A stretch of 64,000 nt of DNA from DASUAS01 sp963750045 (GCA_963750045.1 CAVVPD010000008.1:310001-374000), one strand, 5' to 3'; counted from the stretch's first letter, positions 26,939 through 37,925 are shown. Notes: a model not told the origin generated them from the letters alone. A program made the numbers and translations.

Positions 26939-28509
26939 TCACCTCGCCGTGAGCCGGGCGAGGAGTTGCGGCGCGAGGGTCCGCGCCACCTCCTCGATCT
27001 CGTCGTCGGACCACACCGCCAACGGGATGTGTGGGTAGGGCACGGTCAGGAACTCGTAGTCGGCCATGCCGGAGACGCGGGCCATGGCCCGCGCGCTGCC
27101 CGCCATCGATTCGTGCACGATGGCCACGCTCGGGATGCCTTCCCATTCCAGTTCCACGGAGTCGCGCAAACTGCGCGCACTGCACGAGCCTCAGCCGCCG
27201 AACCCGGCCACCGCCACGCGTGATCTGGGAGATCAGCTTCTCCCAGTCCATCGGGTCGGGCGGCACCGAGACGCTCGGCTTGCGCACGAACACCAGATCG
27301 CGCGCGCCGCTGATCGCGGCGAGCTCCCGGTAGACGGCGTGCAGCACGTGGTCGCTCTCGCCCAAGCCGTTCGACACGATGCCGACGACGGCGCCGTCGA
27401 GCGACGCCGGCCGCGGCGCCGCGCGCTGCTCCGGCTCGGGGAGGGGTCCGCTGGTCGGGTCGAGACCGACGATGCTCATGTCGACGCTCCCGGTCGGCCG
27501 TCCCGGGGATCGCAGGCTCGGACGCGGCAGGTTCGGGGACGACCGGCTCGTGATGGCCCAGGCGAGGTGGGGGAACAGGACCCACGTCTCCGACATGCCG
27601 GGCCCGCCCGCGGCGACGATGAGGATGCCGTCGGGCCTGCCGATCCGCACCGGCCGTTCGCCCGCCTTCAGCCGGGGGAAGAGATAGGCGCGGGCGTCGT
27701 CCTTGGACCAGCCTTCGTCGACGAGGAAACGCCGGTGCTCGGGCCCCATCACCAGCATCACCGTGTTGTCGATGCCCAACCACTCGTCGGTGGCGACGCC
27801 CCGCGTGCGGATGTGGGCGGCGACGGAATCGAGCACCCCCTCGGGAGTGCGGCTGGTCAGGTCCAGCGCCGACGACATCGTCATCACCGAATGCACGGTC
27901 ACCGCGCTCGTGCCGGCGGGCACGCCGCGCTCCACGCTCAGGGGCACCCACGGGCTGCCCTCCTCGTCTTCGCCGAAGCAGAACGAATAGCGCGCCGGCG
28001 TGGAGTAGGAGGCACGGTCGAGGAAGTTGGGGATGGCGCGGCACACGTTGCGGATCACCAGACGCAACGCGCGCCCGATGGTCGCGTTGGCCCGCCAGCC
28101 GGGGCCGAAGCACCCGGCCGTGCAGTTGACGTCGAGGCGGGTCCGGGCGGGTCCGTTGATCACGACCGCCTGCGCGGCACCCGAGAGCGTGCCGGTGACG
28201 CTGTGGCAATTGCCCTTCTCGTCGAGGTGCGCGCGGCACCGCGGCGACCACCACGGGCATGTAGTCGCTGCGACACCCGGCCATCACCGCGTTGATGGCG
28301 ACGTGCTCGGCGGTGACCACGACGTCGCGGGTGGGCACCGCGCCGACCACGACATCGGGTGCGAGTCCGGCGACGGTCAGGAACTCCCCGACCAGCTCGG
28401 GTGTGGGCGGCACCACCGGCAGACCGTCGGTCCAGCCGCGCTCGTAGTAGTCGTCGAGCAACTCGGCGTAGTCGGGGTATTCGTGACGTGGCGCCTGCAG
28501 CGTGCTCAC
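26939..28509 (-). CDS. UGSC-family protein with in-frame TGA (probable selenoprotein), two frameshifts
   Basis: A protein of about 522 residues. N-terminal part: DYAELLDDYYERGWTDGLPV and AINAVMAGCRSDYMPVVVAA, then after a one-base shift near 28235 AHLDEKGNCHSVTGTLSGAA, CFGPGWRANATIGRALRLV and RYSFCFGEDEEGSPW. After a second shift near 27221 the frame reads VAVAGFGG, TGA (27191-27193), GSC, then SARSLRDSVELEWEGIPSVA and FLTVPYPHIPLAVWSDDEI to a TGA at 26939. The family is named for Sec-Gly-Ser-Cys; homologues have Sec or Cys at this place. Here the codon is TGA and a SECIS-like hairpin follows. GTG start overlaps the helicase stop. Redox function inferred; exact role unknown. Confidence 0.8.
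27160..27181 (-). promoter_or_regulatory. SECIS-like hairpin downstream of the selenocysteine codon
   Basis: Starting 10 nt after the TGA, the minus strand can fold AGU-(G bulge)-CGCGC / loop AGUUU / GCGCG-ACU: eight base pairs with one bulged base. The loop G is 20 nt from the UGA, inside the 16-37 nt spacing known for bacterial SECIS elements, and is the second loop base as required for SelB binding. Seen directly in the sequence; function is inference. Confidence 0.6.
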
Positions 28510-31500
28510 GCCCCGATACTCGCGCGCTTCAGGCGCTCCGCCGCGTGCTCGTCGGCGGGTTCGGGGTCGGCGACCCCGTCGACGAACGTGACCCGTCGGG
28601 TCCGGACCGCCGGCACCCGGGCGCCCGGCACCAGCACCCCCACCAGGTTCAGCGGATCGGTGGCATTGACCGTGATCCGCTCCCCGGTGGGGGGTTGCCG
28701 GCGGGCCTGTGCGAGCTGCTCGACCGCGGCGGGCAGGGCGTACTGCTCGCCGCTGAAGCCGGTGACGAAGCGACCGCCGCGCACCAGGCCGCGGTCCTCG
28801 AGGCGACGCAGCGCCCACTGCAGGTCACGCCACGGGAACCGCAGCGAATCGTGCACCGCGAGATCGCGGAACACGACGCCGAAGCGGTGGAGGAGCAGCT
28901 CGGCCACCGCTTCGGCGAGGTCGTCCGCGGTCGGGACCGGTGGTCGCGGCAGGATCGATCGCGGGGACGAGCGACCAGCGACCCGCGGCGGCGGCCACCG
29001 GCCGCGCCCCCGCGCCAGGCGGGAGAACCGGCGGGCCTCGCCCCCGCGGGTGCCGTGCGTCACCCGGGCGCGGATCGAGCCGAAGCCGTCGGACATGATC
29101 AGGCCGCGGGCGACGCCGTCCCACAGCGCGCGCTCGACGTCTTCGGGAAGGCGGTTCGTCGCGTCGCCGAGCTCGGTTGCGAAGCACGCGCCCCGGTCGC
29201 GCAGGACCTCGAGGATCTCGGCGGTGCCGCCGACGACCGGTTCGGCGGGTTTGGTGTCCATCCGTGCCGCGGGCAGCAGCCACGGGAGGTCGGCGCGGGC
29301 GACCACCGAGATGGGCGTGGCCTTCGACGGCGCCACCGCGGGCGCGTCGGCGTCGCGCGCCGGTGGCGAGAGGCGCAACCAGGCGACCTCGCCGTCGTGG
29401 CAGAGGCGGTCGAGCCACGCCGGTTCGTACCGGCGCAGCCGCGACGTGAGGAGATCGGGCTCCCACGCGACCGCGGCGGCGTCGAAGCCCTGCAGCTGCT
29501 CGACGACGGTGAGGAGCCCGGCCTCGCCGGTGAGCTGGGTGCCGGGCGCCACGTGCTGCCAGCGCAGGAGGAAGCGCATGAAGTCCTGGGCCGTCGCGGG
29601 TTCGACCCCGCCCCGGCGCGTGCGCCGCGAGTACGAGTGCATCCGTGCCAGCAACCGGCGCGACACCCACTCGACGTCGTCCGCCTCCCCGGTGTAGTGG
29701 CCCTGGAGCACGAACCCGCTCTGCTCGAGGTACGCGAGCCCGGCGAGCACGCGGCTCTCGGTGAGGGTGGTGGCCGCCGCGAGCACGGCCACGCGGGTGA
29801 TCCCCGCGATCTCCAGGTGGCCCCGGAGCAGCGAGGCGATCGCGTCTTCGTCGTCGGCGAAGGCCAGGGTCGCGTCGGCGGTGCGCTCGGTCGTGCACCA
29901 GAGCCGGTGCTCACCGCGCTCCAGGACCGTGGCGCGGCCCCTCCTGACCAGCTCGTCGAACGGCGCCCGCCACTCGGGACGCGCGCGCGCGACCACCATC
30001 GACGACAGGAGGTCGTGGAGATCGTCGGCGCTGACGGGCTCCGGGGTGATCTCGGCGTGCACCTGCGCGATCGATGTCCGGGTCGAGCGCGCCGATCGAC
30101 GCGAGATCGACTGCGAGACCGCGCCGGAGGGTGACCGCGTTGGTGCGGCGGTTCTGGAGCTCCTCGTCGTCGAGGAACGCGTAGGGACGCGCGGTGAGGA
30201 TCTCGTGCGCCAGCACCGACGGCTCGGTGGTGTCGGCGAAGTGCACCGTGACCGTGCCGGACTCCATGCGTTCGAGCAGCTCGCGCACCCCGTCGACGTC
30301 GAGCGCCTCGTGCAGGGTGTCACCGATGGTCTGGCGCACCAGCACGTGGTCGGGGATCTCGATGGGTCCGGTCACGTTCTCCTGGCACGCCGCGGCCTGG
30401 GGGAAGACCGCGGCCATGAGGTCGTCGGACTCCATGCGCTGGATCGGTGGCGGGTTCCGCCGCCCGCCGTGGAAGCGCAGCACCATCAAGGAGCGGTTGA
30501 GGTTCCAACGCCAGCGGGCGAGGAACATGGGGGAGTCGAGGATGGCGTGTTGCAGCGTGTCGTCGACGGTCCTGCTCTGCAGGTAGCCGGGGACCTCCTG
30601 CAGGGGGAAGCTGTGGTGGGGCCCGAGCGACAGCACGATGGCGTCGTCGCTCGCCGCGGCCTGGAGCTCGAAGTTGAACGTGCGGCAGAACTTCTTGCGC
30701 AGCGCCAGCCCGAGGCCGCGGTTGATGCGGCCGCCGAACGGCGAGTGCACGACGAGCTGCATGCCGCCGGTCTCGTCGAAGAAGCGCTCGAGCACGAGCT
30801 GTCGCTGCGTGGGCATCGCGCCCAGCACCGCGCGTGCGACCGCGAGGTAGTCGACCACCATGGTCGCGGCGGCGAGGTCGATGCCGGCCGTCTCCATCAG
30901 CCACCGCCGGGCAGCGTCGGGATCACCGGCGGCGAGGAAGGCGTCGACCGCGGTGCGCACCTCCGAGACCTCCCACGACAGCTCGGCGGTGCGGGCCGGG
31001 GCCTCACCCATCCAGAACGGGACCGTGGGTGGCGCGGTGCCGGCGTCGCGTACCCGCACGACGCCGGGTTCCACCTTGCGGATCTGCCAGGAGTGGGTGC
31101 CGAGGAGGAAGATGTCGCCCGCCATCGACTCGACCGCCCAGTCCTCGTTGACGGTGCCGATGAAGGTGTCGTCGGGTTCGGCGACGACGCGGTAGTCGCC
31201 GTTCTCGGGGATCGCGCCGCCCGAGGTGACGGCGGCGAGCCGGGCGCCCTTGCGCCCCCGCATCTCTCCGTTGACCGCGTCGTGGTGCACGTAGGCGCCG
31301 CGGGTGCCGCGTCCGGTGGCGATGCCGTTGCTGACGAGGTCGACCACCTCGTCGAACTGCTCGCGGCGTGAGCTCGGTGTAGGGCGCGGCGCGCCGCACG
31401 AGCGCGAACAGGTCGTCGGTGCGCCACTCCCGGGCGCCGACCTCGGCGACGACCTGTTGGGCGACGATGTCGAGCGGGAGGTGGGGGAGGTGGATCGCGT

Positions 31501-32745
31501 CGAGTCGCCCGGCGCGCACCGCGGTGAGCAGTGCGGTGCACTCGACCAGCTCGTCGCGCGTCAGCGGGTAGAGGCGGCCCTTCGGGGTGCCGGCCCGGCT
31601 GTGGTTGGAGCGCCCGACGCGCTGCGAGGAAGGTGGCGATGCTGCGCGGCGAACCGATCTGGCACACCAGCTCCACCGGGCCGATGTCGATGCCCAGCTC
31701 GAGCGACGCGGTGGCGACCAGCGCCTTGAGGTCGCCGGCCCGCAGGCGGGTCTCGACCCGGTGGCGACGGTCCTTGGAGAGACTGCCGTGGTGGGCGGCG
31801 ACGACGTCGTCACCCAGGCGCTCGCCGAGCTGGTGCGCGAGCCGCTCGGCGAGCCGGCGGGTGTTGACGAACACGAGCGTGGTGCGGTGCTCGAGCACGA
31901 GCGCGGCGATGCGGTCGAGCACGTCGCCCATCTGCTCCGCCGACGTGACGGCCTCGAGCTCGCCCTCGGGAAGCTCCAGCGCGAGGTCGAGGTCGCGCTG
32001 GTGGCCGGCGTCGACGATCGCGGGCAGCGGGCGATCGCCCACGAGGAGCCGGCCCACCGTCTCGATCGGCCGTTGCGTCGCCGAGAGCCCGATCCGCGCG
32101 GGGCGGGTGTCGCAGAGCGCTTCGAGCCGTTCGAGCGTCAGCGCCAGGTGCGCGCCGCGCTTGTCGCGCGCGACGGCGTGGATCTCGTCGACGATGACGG
32201 TCTCGACGGTACGCAGGACCTCGCGGCTCTTCTCGCTGGTGACGAGCAGGTAGAGCGACTCCGGGGTGGTGACGACGAAGCTCGGCGGCGTGCGCAGCAT
32301 CGCCGCGCGCTCGGGAGCTGGTGGTGTCGCCCGTGCGCACCGCGACGCGCACGCGTGGCGCGGCCAGGCCGAGCTCGGCCGCGATCTCCGCGATCTCGGC
32401 GAGGGGACGCTCCAGGTTCTCGGCGATGTCGACGGCCAGGGCCTTGAGGGGTGACACGTAGACCACGTGCGCCACGCGCTCGACCGGTTCCCCGCGTTCG
32501 TGGGCGCGGTAGCAGCGGTCGATGCACACCAGGAACGCGGCAAGGGTCTTGCCCGAGCCGGTGGGTGCGGCGATCAGCGTGTCGTGGCCGGCGGCGACGT
32601 GGGGCCAACCCTCGCGCTGGGGCTCGGTGGGACCGTCCGGGAAGCGGCGACGGAACCACTCCGCGACCGCGGGATGGAATCCGTCCATCGCCGGATGCCC
32701 GGGCGCCTGCCCGGCCCGCTCGGCGGGCAGGAGCGGCAGCGGCAT
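28506..32745 (-). CDS. lhr: Lhr-type ATP-dependent DNA helicase (about four frameshifts)
   Basis: A superfamily 2 large helicase-related protein of about 1413 residues. Motifs: Walker A APTGSGKT, Walker B/DExH as VIVDEIHAVARDKRG, motif III IGLSATQRP, helicase C-terminal LVFVNTRRLAERLAHQLGER and VATASLELGIDIG, then the Lhr-specific winged-helix/beta-barrel region (FILLGTHSW-type: GDIFLLGTHSWQIRKVE) and the long C-terminal domain. Frame changes occur near 32320, 31625, 31375 and 30070. All family parts are present in order, so errors are likely, but true inactivation is not excluded. ATG at 32745 preceded by GGGGAGGTG. Lhr acts in DNA repair. Confidence 0.8.
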
Positions 32746-32843
32746 CGTGGTCACCTCCCCATTGTCGCGGATGGGTACGACACTCATCAGCCCGGGCCTC
32801 GGTAGGCTCGTCTCCACCAGCCGGCCGAGTCCAGGAGACCCCG

Positions 32844-33350
32844 ATGGCCAGAATCACGGTTCCCGACGGCCCCGGCGGCGAGCTCGTCCAGGTGTGGGGA
32901 CTCTCGCCCGAGCTCGGCGCCGCGGTCGGCGCCCTGAGCGCGGCGGTCTACGGCGATCGCGTCGTCGCCCCCCGTGTCCGCGAGGTCGCCCGCATGAAGA
33001 TCGCGCAGATCAACGGCTGCAACGTGTGCATGGCATGGCGGTTCCCCGAGATGGCTGCACGTGGCGTCACCGAGGAGCTGTACGCGCACGTCGACGAGCC
33101 CGCCGCGGGCGACTACTCCGAGCAGGAGCTGCTCGCGATCGAGTACGCGGACCGGTTCGCGCTCGACCACCGGTCCCTCGACGACGCGTTCTTCGTGCGC
33201 ATGAAGGCCGAGTTCAGCGACGCCGAGATCCTCGAGCTCACGGCCATGATCGGTGACTGGATGGCGTTCGGCCGCCTCAACGCGGTGCTCGACATCGCCG
33301 AGGCCTGCGCGTGGGCGCCGAGCGCCACGGTCGGAATGGAGACGGTCTGA
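32844..33350 (+). CDS. Carboxymuconolactone decarboxylase/AhpD-like protein, copy 1
   Basis: A 168-residue helical protein of the CMD/AhpD superfamily. REVARMKIAQINGCNVCMAWR contains the Cys-x2-Cys redox pair with the preceding conserved helix; a DYSEQELLAIEYADRF helix follows, then LELTAMIGDWMAFGRLNAVL. CxxC members act as alkylhydroperoxide-type reductases. It forms a tandem pair with the next gene, the stop and start overlapping as TGATG. Divergent from lhr across about 100 bp. Confidence 0.85.
   Translation: MARITVPDGPGGELVQVWGLSPELGAAVGALSAAVYGDRVVAPRVREVARMKIAQINGCNVCMAWRFPEMAARGVTEELYAHVDEPAAGDYSEQELLAIEYADRFALDHRSLDDAFFVRMKAEFSDAEILELTAMIGDWMAFGRLNAVLDIAEACAWAPSATVGMETV
33072..33240 (+). 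repeat. 169-bp near-identical repeat, copy 1 (copy 2 at 33581-33749)
   Basis: By direct reading only three bases differ between 33072-33240 and 33581-33749 (offset 509 bp): the T/G after CACGTCGACGA and two bases in CAGGAGCTG versus CAGGAGCGC. The flanks of both AhpD-like genes are much less alike. This looks like gene conversion inside a tandem duplication. Confidence 0.85.
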
Positions 33351-33847
33351 TGGCCCGCATCGACGTTCCGCCCGGCGAGGGCAGCGAGTCCCAGAGGGTC
33401 TGGGCGCTGTCGCCCGAGCTCGGTGCCGCGGTGGGCGCCTTGGCCACGTACGTCGGCGGCAAGGGCATCGCGCTGCCGTGGCGCACGCGAGAAGCGGCCC
33501 GCATGCGCATCGCGCAGATCAATGGCTGCAACGTGTGCATGAGCTGGCGGGTCCCCGCCCTGGCACGCCACGGTGTCGACGAGGAGCTGTACGCGCACGT
33601 CGACGATCCCGCCGCGGGCGACTACTCCGAGCAGGAGCGCCTCGCGATCGAGTACGCGGACCGGTTCGCGCTCGACCACCGGTCCCTCGACGACGCGTTC
33701 TTCGTGCGCATGAAGGCCGAGTTCAGCGACGCCGAGATCCTCGAGCTCACCGCGTGCATCGGTGACTGGATCGCGTTCGGTCGCATGACCGCGGTGCTCG
33801 ACCTCGACGAGGCGTGCGCGTGGACGGCACCGGGGGCCACGGGGTAG
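33350..33847 (+). CDS. Carboxymuconolactone decarboxylase/AhpD-like protein, copy 2
   Basis: A 165-residue paralogue of the preceding gene with the same layout: MRIAQINGCNVCMSWR (Cys-x2-Cys), DYSEQERLAIEYADRF and LTACIGDWIAFGRMTAVL. Its start ATG overlaps the stop of copy 1 (TGATG), so the pair is translated together and may form a hetero-oligomer. The central 169 bp are almost identical between the copies whereas the ends differ, pointing to recent conversion. Confidence 0.85.
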   Translation: MARIDVPPGEGSESQRVWALSPELGAAVGALATYVGGKGIALPWRTREAARMRIAQINGCNVCMSWRVPALARHGVDEELYAHVDDPAAGDYSEQERLAIEYADRFALDHRSLDDAFFVRMKAEFSDAEILELTACIGDWIAFGRMTAVLDLDEACAWTAPGATG

Positions 33848-33850
33848 GTC

Positions 33851-34415
33851 TCACGACGCGGCGACGCGGCGTCCCTCGTCGTCGGCGATGCGGCGGGCGA
33901 GCTCACGCAGGCCCCGGTGGGCCAGGACCCGGACGGTGCCGGGCCGCTTCCGCATGATCATCGCCACGTGGGCGACGTCGAGATCGGCGATGGCGCGCAG
34001 CGCCACGACCTCGGCCTGCGCGGGGGAGTCGGGCGATCATCGCGAGCGCCGACTCGGTGGCGATCGCGGTGATCGCCGCGTCGCCGGGGTCGTCGGGCGC
34101 GGGGATCGAGCCGAGCGATTCCGGGTCGACGGGTGTCGCCGGTCGTCGCGCTTCGCGCCGGAAGTGGTCCGTGGCGCGCCGGCGCGCCACGGTGAAGAGC
34201 CAGGCTCGGAATTCGGCCTCGCCGCCCGAGAAGCGGTCGAGGGACCTGGCGACCGCGGCCCACGTCTCGGAGGCGACGTCCTCGGCGGCCTCGCCGGCGA
34301 GGTCACGCAGGTACCGCCGGATCGGTGGATCGAGCTCGCGCCAGATGACGGCGAAGCCGGCCTCGTCGCCGTGGCGTGCCCGCTCCAGCAACACGGGGAA
34401 CTCGGTGCCGACCAT
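33851..34415 (-). CDS. ECF sigma-70 factor (single frameshift in a C5 run)
   Basis: An RNA polymerase sigma factor of about 188 residues. Region 2 reads YLRDLAGEAAEDVASETWAAVARSL and FRAWLFTVARRRATDHFR; region 4 follows as LPAQAEVVALRAIADLDVAHVA then MIMRKRPGTVRVLAHRGLRELA. The two are in different frames: the gene has CTCCCCCGCG at about 34022-34030, and removing one C restores the frame through to a TGA at 33851. A homopolymer error is the simplest cause. No anti-sigma gene is adjacent; the next gene upstream on this strand is a CAP lipoprotein. Confidence 0.82.
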
Positions 34416-34496
34416 TCCCGGCCCACCCCTTGTTCGACAGTCCGTCGGTGGGGAAGGGTACGCCGAATTGCGTGTTGACGCCGGAGGCGCGTCGGG

Positions 34497-34988
34497 TCAG
34501 ATGCCGCCGAAGTCCTGGACCGCCCACAGGCGTCCGTCGGGGCCCCGGTAGTAGCCGATGCCGACGATGTTGAAGGCGCCCGAGGTGATGTTGGCCCGGT
34601 GGGGCGCCGAAGCCATCCAGGCGCCCTCCATCTGCGTGCCGGTCATGCCGCCCGGCCCCACCAGGATGTTCTCGCCGAGGGTGTAGTAGCCGGCGTAGTC
34701 CGGCGACGCGATGAGCCCGCCGAGGTTCTGATGATGGAGCGTCCCGTCGTTCGACATCTGGTGGGCCCAGGTGCCGGCCGTGTTGGCCAGCTTGGGGCTC
34801 CAGGTGAGCTGGGGCAGCCCGTTCACGGCCCGGTCGTAGTTGAGCGCGTTGAACATGGCCGCGACCGTCGGGTCGCCGGGACCGGTGCTCGAGGTGTTGG
34901 GGAACCCGCACGACGCGAGGCCGAGAGCGACGACCGCAGTCATCGTGATCGCAGCGGCTCGCCTGCCCACGAGGGCCTTCACACGCAT
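34497..34988 (-). CDS. CAP/SCP-domain lipoprotein
   Basis: A 163-residue exported protein. The start at 34988 gives MRVKALVGRR followed by a hydrophobic stretch and the lipobox LASCG, so the mature protein should be lipid-anchored. The rest is a CAP (SCP/PR-1, PF00188-like) domain: NALNYDRAVNGLPQLTWSPK, AHQMSNDGTLHHQNL, YYTLGENILVG, WMASAPHRANI and IVGIGYYRG. Conserved His and Glu of the CAP cavity are present. Role in bacteria is unclear; often extracellular and stress related. Confidence 0.88.
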   Translation of the reverse strand: MRVKALVGRRAAAITMTAVVALGLASCGFPNTSSTGPGDPTVAAMFNALNYDRAVNGLPQLTWSPKLANTAGTWAHQMSNDGTLHHQNLGGLIASPDYAGYYTLGENILVGPGGMTGTQMEGAWMASAPHRANITSGAFNIVGIGYYRGPDGRLWAVQDFGGI

Positions 34989-35236
34989 CTGCCATCCCCT
35001 GGTCGCCCGATTAGCGCTTTCCCGGGATTCATCGACGGGTTCGCGGGAGTTCTTGAGCGGAGAGCCGGGCGTTCTCACCAGCGTCCGGCCGGAGCCGAGG
35101 GTGAATGTCCGATTCCGGGCCGAAGGCTGGGAAGGCCCTCAACCGCTCGCTCTCGAAGGTCGACCCTTGCACGGGTGCCCCGGTGCGGCGCGCCCACTCG
35201 ACCATGATGGGAGCCGGGAAGGGAGCGAGCACCGCG

Positions 35237-37788
35237 ATGTGGAAGGCGACGATCAGGGGCCTGTTGGCCCGCAGGGTCCGCCTGGTCCTCACCGCGCTGG
35301 CGATCCTCCTCGGCGTCAGCTTCATCAGCGCCACCTACGTGTTGACCGACACGGTGAAGCAGTCGTTCGACGCCGTCTTCTCCCAGACCCTCTCGGGGGT
35401 GGACCTCCAGGTGCAGGGGGCGAGCTCGCTGGGCGACGTCTCGAACCCCGCTCGCATCCCCGACTCGACCGTCGACCAGGTGCGGGAGGTCCCGGGGGTG
35501 GCGCGTGCCGAGGGCGTGGTCCGCACCGTCTCGGCCACGTTCGTGGACCGCAAGGGCGACACCATCGGAGGCAACGGTCCGCCCACGATCGGGATCTCCT
35601 GGGTGGACGGTGGTCCCTTCCTCCTGACCGCGGGCCACGCGCCGAGGGGCCCGGGCCAGGTGGCGATGGACGCGGGCACCGCACGCAAGCAGGGCTACTC
35701 CGTCGGTGACTCCGTCCGCATCCTGCTGAGCGGCGCGGCCGACAAGTACCGCATCGTGGGGCTCTTCGGCGTCGGCGACACCACGGACTTCGGCGCCGTC
35801 ACGTGGGCCGCGTTCGACCTCGCCACCGCGCAACGCGAGTTCGACGCAGGCCCGTCGCTCGACGCGGTGTACGTGCAGCGCGACCCCGGCGTCCCCGACG
35901 CGGTGCTGCAGCCGCGCATCGAGCGCGTCCTGGGCCCCGGCTACGAGGTCCTGACCGCAGACCAGGCGTCCCTGCAGGTCGGCAAGCCCGTGCGCCAGTT
36001 CCTCGGGTTCTTCACCTACGCGCTGCTCGGCTTCGCGGCCATCGGGGTCGTCGTCGGCGCGTTCATCATCTTCAACACGTTCACCATCCTCGTGGCCCAG
36101 CGCACCCGCGAGCTCGGCCTCCTGCGGGCGATGGGCGCCACCGGGGGACAGGTGGTGCGCTCCGTCGTGCTCGAGGCGTTCGTCGTCGGCGCCGTCGCGT
36201 CGGCGATCGGCCTCGCCGCCGGGATCGCCCTCGGCGTGGGCCTGCTCGGACTGCTCCGCTCGCTCGGCCTCGACCTGCCGGCCACCACGACCGTGGTGCT
36301 GCCCCGCACCATCGTGGTGTCGCTCGTCGTCGGCGTGGTGATCACGGTGCTGGCGTCGGTGTTCCCGGCGACGCGCGCGGCGCGGGTCCCGCCGGTCGCG
36401 GCGATCGCCGACCTGCCGGCACGCGCCTCCGGTGGGTTCGCGAGGCGGGCCGCGGGCGGGTTGGCGGTGTTCCTGGGCAGCGTCGGCGTGCTCGTCTACG
36501 GGCTGGTGCGGGCGCGCAACGTCACCGGCCTGGTCGACCAGGTGCAGGTGGTCGCGCTCGGCGCGTTCGGGGTGCTCGTCGGCGTCGTGATGATCCTGCC
36601 GGTCGTCGCCCGTCCCGCGGCGCGCGTCATCGGCGCACCGCTCCGTCGGCTCGGCCCACCGGGCGTGCTGGCGCGCGCCGAACGCGATGCGCAACCCGCG
36701 TCGGACCGCGGTGACCGCGTCGGCCCTCGTGATCGGGCTGGCGCTGGTCGGTCTCACCGCCACCGTCGGCGCCTCGGCACGCGCCTCGGTCGCGGCACGA
36801 CACCGGCGCCGGCCTGCGGACCGACTTCGTGGTGAAGGCCGACGGGTTCACCGGCTTCTCGGCCGACGTGGCCACGCGGCTCCGCGAGCTGCCGGTGGTC
36901 GAGACCGCGGTGCCGGTGCGCTTCTCGGACGGGTCGGTCGACGGCGACGTCAAGACCGTCGGCGCCATGGACCCGGTGACGCTCGGCCGCGTGGTCGACC
37001 TCGGCTTCGCGAGCGGCAGCACCGATGGACTGGCACGCGACGGCGTGCTCGTCGCCGACGACCTGGCCCGCCACCTCGGCGTGACCACGGGCGACGAGCT
37101 CGTGGTCACGTTCTCGGCGGGCCAGGTGCCCCTGACCGTGCGCGGCGTCTACCGGCGGAAGAACTTCATCGGCATCTTCGGGCAGTCCGTGCCGCTGATC
37201 GTCGCGCCGACGACGCTCGCGAGCGGCACGGGCGCGACGCCCCAGGACTCGATCGTGCTGGTGCGCACCGCGAACGGCGCGACACCGGCCGCGCAACGCT
37301 CGTTGGAGCGCGCCCTCGGCGCCGACTTCCCCAACATCTCGGTGCTCACACGCGACGAGTTCCGCGACGCGCAGGAGGCCCAGATCAACCAGTTCCTCAC
37401 CGTGCTGGTGGCGATCCTGGCGTTGTCGGAGATCATCGCGATCCTGGGGATCGTGAACACCCTCGCCCTGTCGGTGTTCGAGCGGACGCGGGAGCTCGGC
37501 CTCCTCCGGGTGGTGGGCATGTCGCGGCGCCAGATGCGCCGGATGGTGCGCTGGGAGTCCGTCGTCATCGCGGTGTTCGGCGGGATCGTGGGCATCGCCC
37601 TGGGCGTGCTGTGGGGCTGGGCGTTCACGCGCGCGCTCCGGGAGCAGGGCCTCACCGTGTTCCGCGTCCCCGTGGTCGAGGTGCTCCTGTTCCTCGCGGG
37701 TTCGATGGTCGCGGGCGTGCTGGCTGCGGTGCTCCCGGCGTGGCGGGCGTCGCGTCTCGACGTGCTCGAGGCCATTGCCACGGAATGA
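35237..37788 (+). CDS. ABC transporter permease, FtsX/MacB type (two frameshifts)
   Basis: A large permease of about 850 residues with two FtsX domains. Half one: LVLTALAILLGVSFISATYVL (TM1), periplasmic domain, then LLGFAAIGVVVGAFIIFNTF, RTRELGLLRAMGATGGQV and further TMs. Half two: TAVTASALVIGLALVGLTATV, periplasmic domain, IIAILGIVNTLALSVFERTR, ELGLLRVVGMSRRQM and ending LPAWRASRLDVLEAI. Frame changes near 36679 (one extra G before ATGCGCAACC) and near 36800. The ATP-binding partner is not in this window, so it works with an ATPase encoded elsewhere. Likely lipid or lipoprotein export or signalling. Confidence 0.83.
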
Positions 37789-37813
37789 CCGGCGCTACCA
37801 TGACCCGCTCACC

Positions 37814-37885
37814 GGGCGATTAGCTCAGGGGGAGAGCACTTCCTTGACACGGAAGGGGTCAGCAGTTCAAATCTGCTATCGCCCA
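37814..37885 (+). tRNA. tRNA-Val (anticodon GAC)
   Basis: A complete cloverleaf: acceptor GGGCGAT pairs with ATCGCCC (37878-37884) and A is the discriminator; D-arm GCTC...GAGC; anticodon arm CTTCC-TTGACAC-GGAAG gives anticodon GAC; T-arm GCAG-TTCAAAT-CTGC. CCA is not encoded. It follows the permease gene by 25 bp. Confidence 0.95.
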
Positions 37886-37901
37886 CGGTGAAACTGCAGG
37901 T

Positions 37902-37925
37902 CAGCGGGGGTTTCGGCCCCCGCTG
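37902..37925 (+). terminator. GC-rich hairpin after tRNA-Val
   Basis: CAGCGGGGG and CCCCCGCTG form a 9-bp stem around a TTTCGG loop, 16 bp behind the tRNA. There is no T-run after it, which is common for actinobacterial terminators. Likely the tRNA transcript end. Confidence 0.6.

Noticed and set aside
27191..27193. TGA in the UGSC gene as an ordinary stop or one more sequencing error
   Set aside because: The codon is exactly at the Sec/Cys position of the motif with GSC following, and a correctly spaced hairpin is present. Kept as a selenocysteine codon, with resequencing as the test.
37902..37925. Riboswitch or attenuator
   Set aside because: A single GC hairpin directly behind a tRNA with no downstream gene in range is better explained as a terminator.
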